Assembly: GCA_002320035.1 (NCBI GenBank)
Contig: DCJL01000002.1
Span: 1-11,590, forward strand
Source of the DNA: Clostridiales bacterium UBA1701
GTDB taxonomy: Bacteria; Bacillota; Clostridia; Oscillospirales; Oscillospiraceae
Length of the DNA: 11,590 nt
Direction: 5' to 3'
Under the pieces are notes generated by a model. It was not told the origin of the DNA, did not search any database, and was given only the letters and a program-made list of their open reading frames with translations. This document shows positions 6,867 through 11,590 of the stretch, piece by piece; positions within the stretch are counted from its first letter, which is position 1, and every line of letters begins with the position of its first letter. The translations under genes were made by a program, and so were the position numbers.

Positions 6867-7957
6867 ATGTCCTCCCTGTAATTAGACATGGCTGACGCCA
6901 AAAGCACGCCGTTCTGCTCCTCCATTACAAGGCGCACCTGACTTTCCGTCTCCACCGGCTCTGCGGCGCCCTGGATTTCGGCCACATAGCTTATGTCCGC
7001 CAGATAACGCCCATCGCCCAGGTCGGTGCAGAAGTTCAGCGTTAAGGAGAGAAGCTTGCAGGACCTGGTGTTGGAATAACCAAGGCCTTCAGAGGCGCGC
7101 ATGCGCATATGGAGCTGGCTTGCAGGGATAACAAGTTCCATAAGGCGGCTGTAATTCACGTTATAATTTTTGTCTACATTCGCGCCAAAGGCCAGGTATC
7201 TGGCAATAAGCTCCCGGGAGAATTCCTCGGCACGACTTTTTTCGCTCTTGCCGCAGTTGTCCAGATAAAAGGCCTCCGTCAGGCTTTCCTCCGAAAGCTG
7301 GCTTCCAGAGCGGTCAAGCACCCGGACTTCGCCGGCGCCTATGTATGCGCCCGATTCCCAGCGACACAGCCTGGGCAGGCCGTCCATATCATCGTAGTAC
7401 TGGGACAGTGTCTCGTATTCCACGGCGTGATCCACTATACAGCGCTCATCCAGCTTCTGCCCGTTGAAGGTGGGAACATAGCCCTCGGGCAGGGAGATAT
7501 CCACTTTCTTCAGCAGCGGAGATAACGCGTACTCCTCCAGGCAGACCTGCCATGGAGAAAAACCAAAAGAGGACTTTTCGGACTGCTCGAGATAGATCAC
7601 GCCTAACGGCTGGCCGTCCAGGCTGAGCCGGTAGGCACAGCGCACCTGGGTGCTCAGGTCCGGGGCCTTTTTATACGCCGCATCTGCCAGCAGGCTTTGC
7701 AGGGCGGAAATATTTTCCTCCCGGCTCTTTAGCGTTTCATCCAGCTCCGGCAGCGCTGCGAGGCAGGCCTCCGTGGGGCCGTTTTCACCGATGTTCCATA
7801 GGTAGGCTTTTATGGCGCTTTCCGGCCTGGATGCCTCATAGGCGTCCAGCGCGCCGTAAAGAAGGGCCAGGGTGATGAGCCCCGCCGCCGCCAGCGCAAG
7901 GGCGTATATAAGCAGCCCCCGGACAAAGGGGGAACACTTTTTCTTTTTATCAGTCAT
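6863..7957 (-). CDS. Single-pass membrane protein with extracytoplasmic domain, function unknown
   Basis: The 364 residues start with a lysine-rich stretch (KKKK at 4-7) and one transmembrane helix (about 13-36), followed by a roughly 325-residue soluble part that should face outside. I recognise no known family. The region at 45-130 looks helical (S-A-I-K-A-Y-L-W-N, then a charged helix). The last 90 residues alternate like a beta-rich, NTF2-like fold (C-K-L-L-S-L-T-L-N-F, Y-L-A-D-I-S-Y-V-A-E-I, E-S-Q-V-R-L-V-M-E); this is only a guess from the pattern. The ATG overlaps the end of the glycosidase gene by 8 bases and has an AAGGAG SD nine bases upstream inside that gene. Its own stop overlaps the LRR lipoprotein start as ATGA. 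Coupled translation with both neighbours suggests a joint role at the cell surface. Confidence 0.85.
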   Translation of the reverse strand: MTDKKKKCSPFVRGLLIYALALAAAGLITLALLYGALDAYEASRPESAIKAYLWNIGENGPTEACLAALPELDETLKSREENISALQSLLADAAYKKAPDLSTQVRCAYRLSLDGQPLGVIYLEQSEKSSFGFSPWQVCLEEYALSPLLKKVDISLPEGYVPTFNGQKLDERCIVDHAVEYETLSQYYDDMDGLPRLCRWESGAYIGAGEVRVLDRSGSQLSEESLTEAFYLDNCGKSEKSRAEEFSRELIARYLAFGANVDKNYNVNYSRLMELVIPASQLHMRMRASEGLGYSNTRSCKLLSLTLNFCTDLGDGRYLADISYVAEIQGAAEPVETESQVRLVMEEQNGVLLASAMSNYREDI

Positions 7958-9020
7958 CCCTCTTCGCTCCTTCCCTCAGAACCACAAAGCTTGTGGGTAT
8001 GTCCCTTATTCCGATGACGGAGGCGCAGTTGTTTATATATTCCCCCTCGTACCACATGAGGCTGGAGGAGCCGCCGTCCAGGTTGCAGGCATTCACAGCG
8101 CCGAATTCCAGCATCAGCTCCGCCTCGTCGGCATAGGTGGCGCCCAGGCTTGTAGCCTGGCGGCCGTCTATTACCAGCATAAGAATAGCCCCGTCAGAGC
8201 GCTGGCCGATGGCGGTCCTGGGATTGAGGCCGCTTACAAGGGCCTCGTCATCCACCGGCTCGCCGTTTACCACAAGAACCGGGCCATAGCCGGTGCCGTG
8301 CATGATGTTCAGCTTCTCGACTTCCTCGGCGCTGGTAAAGCCCACATGCAGGATATAATCTTTGTCAATGCCGACAAAGCCCGGGCCGACCCCCTTTCCG
8401 CCGCAGCAGATCTCCCCGTCCACAACCACAAGGGAGTTGGGCATGCTTCCGTCTCCCTGGCCGTTCAGATCCTCAAATCCGCCGCCGTTTATGGCCGCCA
8501 CAGCGTCAAAAATCTCCGCATACTCAGCTACGGTGTAGCCTTGCGTTCCCAGTGATTCGGGGACGCAGCCCAGCGCGACCCGGGAAGGATCCAGAACGAT
8601 CATCATGTTACCCACATAACTCTCTCCGGCAACGGGAACGACAATAATTCCGTCCATGTCCTCATCCACATAACCCCACTCATCGGCAGCGGGCCTGCCG
8701 GAACTTCCGCTGCGCTTTATATCCACCAGAGAGGCGTCGGTCACATCCAGATTCTCTGCGCCGCGCCCGGCTTCAATGGCGGCGATCTCTTCGTCGGAGA
8801 GAAATATATCTGCCAGAAAGCCTATGGCGCTTGTTTCCCGCACAGACATGACAAAAAGGTTCCGGGCCGTATCCGAGGGGCCACGGCTGAATAAAAAAAG
8901 CGTGCCTGCAAGAAAAAGCAGCACCATCAGCAGTGTCACCAGAAGAACGAGGAAAAAATGAAGCAGCAAAGTTCTTATTTTGCCGCCCTTGTTTCTGGTA
9001 GTGTTTATCGTTTTTTCCAC
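7950..9020 (-). CDS. Membrane-anchored NAGPA-type phosphodiester glycosidase
   Basis: The C-terminal two-thirds belong to the phosphodiester glycosidase family (PF09992) related to the N-acetylglucosamine-1-phosphodiester 'uncovering enzyme' and to bacterial exopolysaccharide-associated proteins. From the GTG start at 9020 (356 residues), the motifs are A-I-N-G-G-G-F (about 176-182), N-P-R-T-A-I-G-Q-R-S-D-G (266-277) and C-N-L-D-G-G-S-S-S-L-M (312-322). A single transmembrane helix (about 17-45) follows a basic N-terminus, so the catalytic part should lie outside, possibly acting on cell-wall or teichoic-type phosphodiesters; the substrate is not known. The frame is open to a TTG at 9086, but that codon is the -35 box and the ATG at 9059 lies on the -10 box, so both fall outside the transcript. 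GTG at 9020, after a weak GGACGG, or GTG at 9035, are the remaining starts. It is the first gene of the operon. Confidence 0.9.
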   Translation of the reverse strand: MEKTINTTRNKGGKIRTLLLHFFLVLLVTLLMVLLFLAGTLFLFSRGPSDTARNLFVMSVRETSAIGFLADIFLSDEEIAAIEAGRGAENLDVTDASLVDIKRSGSSGRPAADEWGYVDEDMDGIIVVPVAGESYVGNMMIVLDPSRVALGCVPESLGTQGYTVAEYAEIFDAVAAINGGGFEDLNGQGDGSMPNSLVVVDGEICCGGKGVGPGFVGIDKDYILHVGFTSAEEVEKLNIMHGTGYGPVLVVNGEPVDDEALVSGLNPRTAIGQRSDGAILMLVIDGRQATSLGATYADEAELMLEFGAVNACNLDGGSSSLMWYEGEYINNCASVIGIRDIPTSFVVLREGAKRDD

Positions 9021-9057
9021 CCGATCACCGTCCACTTCCTGTTTCGTATAATATATC

Positions 9058-9086
9058 ATTCTAGACGAAAAAGCAGCCGTTGTCAA
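9058..9086 (-). promoter_or_regulatory. Near-consensus sigma-A promoter of the glycosidase-LRR operon
   Basis: On the minus strand, a perfect TTGACA (9086-9081), a 17-base spacer and TAGAAT (9063-9058, one mismatch to TATAAT) are present. Transcription should start near 9051, about 30 bases before the GTG at 9020. The three downstream genes overlap one another and no other promoter was seen, so this one probably drives all three. It faces away from the ECF S-component gene. Confidence 0.72.
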
Positions 9087-9194
9087 CTGCAGGGGGAAAC
9101 GGGGAAAATCAAACTGGTATTATATTTTTGCCGTAAATTGATACTTGAATATATTCAGATTTAGGACTAAACTGAAAAAAACGGGAGGTACTAT

Positions 9195-9707
9195 ATGAAA
9201 CACGAAAAAACGGTAAAATTAGTGCTGGCGGCCCTTTTCGCGGCGCTCTGCTGCGTGGCCACCATGCTGATCCACATCCCCATTCCTGCAACCAACGGCT
9301 ATATTAATCTGGGGGACGGGGTGGTGCTGCTGGGCGCTTTCCTGCTGGGCCCGGTATACGGCATGGCGGCGGGCGGCCTGGGCTCTATGCTGGCGGATCT
9401 GCTGCTGGGCTACGCGGCCTACGCACCGGGGACGCTGGTCATAAAGGGCCTGATGGCTCTCTGTGCCGCCCTTATCGTTAAAAAAACCGGCGGAAAGACG
9501 GCGGGGTTGATTCTGGGAGCGCTGGCGGGGGAGCTTATTATGGTTCTGGGCTATTTTGCCTATGAATCCACCCTTCTGGGCTATGGTCTTGCCGCTGCCG
9601 CGAGCATTCCCGGCAACGCCCTTCAGGGCGCCGGGGGATTTATTGTGGGCGTTCTGGCCTGTAAGGCGCTGCGCGCGCTGCCCCAGGTCAGAAGGCTTTG
9701 CGACTGA
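9195..9707 (+). CDS. ECF transporter S component (vitamin-type substrate-binding subunit)
   Basis: This very hydrophobic 170-residue protein has the size and about six helices of the substrate-binding (S) subunit of group II energy-coupling-factor transporters, which capture vitamins and share a common EcfA-EcfA'-EcfT module. Helix 1 carries A-x-x-x-A patterns (A12/A16, A13/A17), the surface that docks to EcfT in this family. The loop after it reads I-P-I-P-A-T-N-G-Y-I-N-L-G-D-G, followed by G-A-F-L-L-G-P-V-Y-G, typical of S components in the PF12822/PF07155 group. The substrate cannot be read from the sequence; vitamin B6 or a pyrimidine/thiamine precursor would be possible. No Ecf ATPase or T gene lies here, as is usual for unlinked S subunits. 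The ATG is preceded by GGGAGGT (about 9183-9189). Its stop sits within the SD of the next gene, so the two are coupled. I saw no riboswitch in the 100-base leader. Confidence 0.88.
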   Translation: MKHEKTVKLVLAALFAALCCVATMLIHIPIPATNGYINLGDGVVLLGAFLLGPVYGMAAGGLGSMLADLLLGYAAYAPGTLVIKGLMALCAALIVKKTGGKTAGLILGALAGELIMVLGYFAYESTLLGYGLAAAASIPGNALQGAGGFIVGVLACKALRALPQVRRLCD

Positions 9708-9720
9708 GGAGGTTGAAAGC

Positions 9721-10272
9721 ATGCAGGAGGAGATACGCCTTCAGGCCCGGCAGGCTTTGGAAGAGCTGATTGAGGTATCCGGGATAAGAGCGGGGGAGCT
9801 GCTGGTAGTCGGCTGCTCGTCCAGCGAAGTGATGGGGGAGCGCATCGGGAAGGGCTCCAGCATGGAGGCGGCGCAGGCTGTTTTCGCGGGGATATCCCCT
9901 TTGCTCAGGGAGCGGGGCATCTATCTGGCTGCCCAGTGCTGCGAGCATTTGAACCGGGCTCTGATCCTGGAGACGGAGGCTGCGGACAAGTTTGGATATG
10001 AGATCGTCAATGTCCGACCCTGGGCGCACGCGGGAGGCTCCTTTGCCACGACGGTCTGGGAGAATCTGGAGCATCCGGCGGCTGTGGAGCATATCCGGGC
10101 AAAAGCCGGCATGGACATCGGGGACACCCTTATCGGAATGCACCTTAAGGAAGTGGCGGTGCCGGTGCGCCTTGGGATCAAGAGCATCGGCAGGGCCCAT
10201 CTTGTCTGCGCCCGCACCCGTCCCCGCTTCATTGGCGGCGAGAGGGCCCGGTATCAGGAGGAACTGAAATAA
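9721..10272 (+). CDS. DUF436 / TIGR01440 (YwlG-like) family protein
   Basis: This 183-residue soluble protein matches the conserved uncharacterised family represented by Bacillus subtilis YwlG. Recognisable elements are V-V-G-C-S-S-S-E-V-M-G-E-R-I-G (29-43), the paired-cysteine Q-C-C-E-H-L-N-R-A-L (72-81), R-P-W-A-H-A-G-G-S-F-A-T (99-110) and the C-terminal G-I-K-S-I-G-R-A-H-L-V-C-A-R-T-R-P-R-F-I stretch (152-171). The biochemical role is unknown; the conserved Cys, His and Glu residues suggest a ligand or metal site. The frame is open far upstream, but the ATG at 9721 has an excellent GAGGAGG SD (9706-9712) eight bases away and gives the normal family length. That SD overlaps the stop of the S-component gene. 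Placement beside an S component suggests a part in vitamin salvage; this is inference. Confidence 0.92.
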   Translation: MQEEIRLQARQALEELIEVSGIRAGELLVVGCSSSEVMGERIGKGSSMEAAQAVFAGISPLLRERGIYLAAQCCEHLNRALILETEAADKFGYEIVNVRPWAHAGGSFATTVWENLEHPAAVEHIRAKAGMDIGDTLIGMHLKEVAVPVRLGIKSIGRAHLVCARTRPRFIGGERARYQEELK

Positions 10273-10329
10273 GCGGGCTTTTTGACAGGCCGCGGGGGGG
10301 CGCGGCAAGGCGCCCAAAGCAAATGAGGC

Positions 10330-10370
10330 AAACACCGCCTTTCCCAAAACGGAAAGGCGGTGTTTTTATT
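10330..10370 (+). terminator. Strong intrinsic terminator between convergent genes
   Basis: A 13- to 15-bp perfect stem (about 10330-10344 with 10351-10365) with a six-base CAAAAC loop is followed by a T-rich tail that runs into the end of the convergent DUF4317 gene (its TAA is 10366-10368). On the minus strand the hairpin begins directly after that stop and is followed by TTTG, so it probably serves both genes. A smaller GC hairpin (GGGCGC at 10298-10303, GCGCCC at 10310-10315) lies just upstream. Confidence 0.9.
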
Positions 10371-11499
10371 CCTCTTCGATGGTGACGCCGATGCCGTTTA
10401 CCTCCACACCGCTGTCGGCGGAGACAAGAATATATTTGCGCCCGTCGATGACCCGGGTCTGCACCAGATAACCGAATTTGGGGTCAAGACTTATCTTCAC
10501 CTCAGGGGTGCAGATCTCAAGACGCTTGCCGTCGATGAGATTGGCCGGGCGGAGAGCCTCGCCGCCCTCAAACTGCTCCCTGCACCTGCCGCAGAGAAGC
10601 TCCGCCTCCTCGGGGCTGGCACCGCTGTTCTCCAGAATGTCCCCCAACTCCTCGGGAGAGACGATGAGCGGCTCCGGGTCCCGGCTCTCCTTGTGGAGGC
10701 TGATACGCTCGCTGAGCTGCTCGTGGACGCCCTGAATCACGTCAAAGCGGCAGTCCTTTTCCAGTGTCTCACTGAGAATGGAGCCGAAAGTTTCGCGCTG
10801 CTGTCCGGCGGACATGGGTACCCTGGTGCGGAAAACGGAGTCGATAAACTCCTGGTGAATGTCCATGGTGTTTTTGGTGTAAAACAGGGCATTGTAGATA
10901 TTCGCGCTGCGCTCGTCAAAGGCAGGGAACAGAAAACCCAGTTCCGGAGGGCAGACGATCTGCCCGGCGGTGGCACTGTGGAAGCGCCGGTCCTCCGGTT
11001 CATAGCCCAGTTCCGCCCTGCCGGATTTCACGGGGCAGACGCAGCAGAGTATGTATTTGAATACCTCGCCGCTGTCCTCTATGTCTCCGCTTCTGCCCTT
11101 GCGGGGCACGTCGTAGGCGTCGAAAGCCATGAGGATGAGGTAGTTCCTGTCCTCCATGTTCAGCGACTCGATGATGGCTTTGTAGAAAGCGTCCCGGAGC
11201 GCCGCGTCTTTCAGTTCTGTTTTCCGAAGCTGGGAGAGAAGCCGGTGCTCCTCGCTGTCCATGACCTGCTTTGTGGCGAAGGACAGGTCCAGAAGATTTC
11301 TGCCCAGAGTGCCGGAGAGGGTTTTCTTCAGCAGGGCCAGGTATTTTTCCGCCTCCTCTTTGGTCAGCAGGCCCAGAGATTCATCCAGGTAGGAGATTAT
11401 CTCCCGGTTTCCGTTGACGTAGCAGCCATAGATATTGCGGATGCTGTTCCGCTCGGGGCGGATGCGGCGGCGAATTTCATTCAGTTCTTTTTGGTTCAT
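10366..11499 (-). CDS. DUF4317 domain-containing protein
   Basis: The 377-residue protein matches the DUF4317 family, which is common in clostridia and of unknown function. Recognisable family features are the N-terminus (MNQKELNEIRRRIRPERN), Y-G-C-Y-V-N (24-29), an E-K-Y-L-A-L-L-K-K-T-L-S-G-T-L-G-x-N-L helix (51-69), T-K-Q-V-M-D-S (76-82), E-L-G-F-L-F-P-A-F-D-E-R-S-x-N-I-Y-N-A-L (186-205) and an end reading T-R-V-I-D-G-x-K-Y-I-L followed by G-V-E-V-N-G. No signal peptide or membrane helix is seen, so it should be cytoplasmic. It is full length. The start ATG at 11499 is preceded by AAAGGA about 12 bases upstream, a long spacing for an SD. It has its own promoter and looks monocistronic, so neighbours give no clue. 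The family match is from memory but strong. Confidence 0.9.
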   Translation of the reverse strand: MNQKELNEIRRRIRPERNSIRNIYGCYVNGNREIISYLDESLGLLTKEEAEKYLALLKKTLSGTLGRNLLDLSFATKQVMDSEEHRLLSQLRKTELKDAALRDAFYKAIIESLNMEDRNYLILMAFDAYDVPRKGRSGDIEDSGEVFKYILCCVCPVKSGRAELGYEPEDRRFHSATAGQIVCPPELGFLFPAFDERSANIYNALFYTKNTMDIHQEFIDSVFRTRVPMSAGQQRETFGSILSETLEKDCRFDVIQGVHEQLSERISLHKESRDPEPLIVSPEELGDILENSGASPEEAELLCGRCREQFEGGEALRPANLIDGKRLEICTPEVKISLDPKFGYLVQTRVIDGRKYILVSADSGVEVNGIGVTIEEE

Positions 11500-11524
11500 G
11501 GGGTGAAAAGATCCTTTCGGAGAA

Positions 11525-11553
11525 AGTATAAGCCGGAGCGGGCAAAAGGTAAA
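11525..11553 (-). promoter_or_regulatory. Probable promoter of the DUF4317 gene
   Basis: On the minus strand, TTTACC (11553-11548), a 17-base spacer and TATACT (11530-11525, one mismatch to TATAAT) lie 26 bases before the start codon. The short leader that would result contains a small TCC-GAAA-GGA hairpin including the presumed SD. A perfect TTGACA further out (11578-11573) has no good -10 at the right distance. Confidence 0.5.
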
Positions 11554-11590
11554 GAATAAATTAAAATCAGCTTGTCAAAAAAGTCCATAC

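Noticed and set aside
5490..6881. 463-codon plus-strand frame spanning the ppdK end, the terminator and the LRR gene
   Set aside because: It runs through a strong terminator and is antisense to the LRR lipoprotein; the first part is ppdK in another frame.
9087..9194. Riboswitch before the ECF S component
   Set aside because: The leader is only about 100 bases and AT-rich; no TPP, FMN, cobalamin or folate-type conserved core was seen.
9556..9720. Upstream extension of the DUF436 frame into the S-component gene
   Set aside because: The extension has a shadow-like composition, while ATG 9721 has an excellent SD and gives the normal family length.
10294..10315. G7 run and GC hairpin as a separate regulatory element
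   Set aside because: It lies after the stop codon just before the main terminator and has no T tail; most likely part of the 3' end region only.
10360..11559. 399-codon plus-strand frame opposite the DUF4317 gene
   Set aside because: The minus-strand protein matches a known family over its full length with a promoter; the plus-strand frame is its shadow.

Overview
This window looks like ordinary chromosome from a low-GC-phylum but moderately GC-rich anaerobic Firmicute, most likely a gut clostridium of the Oscillospiraceae/Ruminococcaceae type. The evidence is the gene content (pyruvate phosphate dikinase, a DUF4317 protein, an ECF vitamin-transporter S component beside a DUF436/YwlG-type protein, a rimM-trmD pair), strong GGAGG-type ribosome binding sites and short intrinsic terminators. 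No rRNA, tRNA, CRISPR array, insertion sequence or phage gene was seen. The taxonomic placement is inferred from remembered families, not from a search.

Left part (1-2965, + strand): a translation/ribosome-maturation operon. A promoter just upstream serves rimM (16S processing factor). It is followed after 5 bases by trmD (tRNA m1G37 methyltransferase), here fused in frame to a C-terminal GNAT acetyltransferase domain. Next comes a 60-residue two-helix membrane protein starting on the base after the trmD stop, then rsmA/ksgA (16S rRNA dimethyladenosine transferase), which overlaps it by ATGA. The usual trmD neighbour rplS is absent. The TrmD-GNAT joint is the most unusual point in the window: an A7 run lies 12 bases before a GNAT start codon that has its own SD. 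Removing one A would end trmD at a TGA overlapping that ATG (ATGA).

Middle (3059-5755, + strand): ppdK, a complete 879-residue pyruvate phosphate dikinase. It has strong codon bias, its own SD and a perfect 11-bp-stem terminator.

Right of centre (5778-9086, - strand): a tightly overlapping three-gene operon of extracytoplasmic proteins. In transcription order these are a membrane-anchored NAGPA-type phosphodiester glycosidase, a single-pass membrane protein of unknown function, and a leucine-rich-repeat lipoprotein. A near-consensus promoter (TTGACA-17-TAGAAT) drives it. This promoter covers the most upstream possible start codons and so fixes the real start further downstream. I know no established function for this trio, and it is the best candidate for an undescribed envelope system here.

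Right (9195-10365, + strand): a divergent two-gene unit, an ECF transporter S component followed by a DUF436/TIGR01440 protein, ending in a strong terminator that also faces the convergent gene. The last gene (10366-11499, - strand) encodes a DUF4317 protein and has its own promoter near the right edge.
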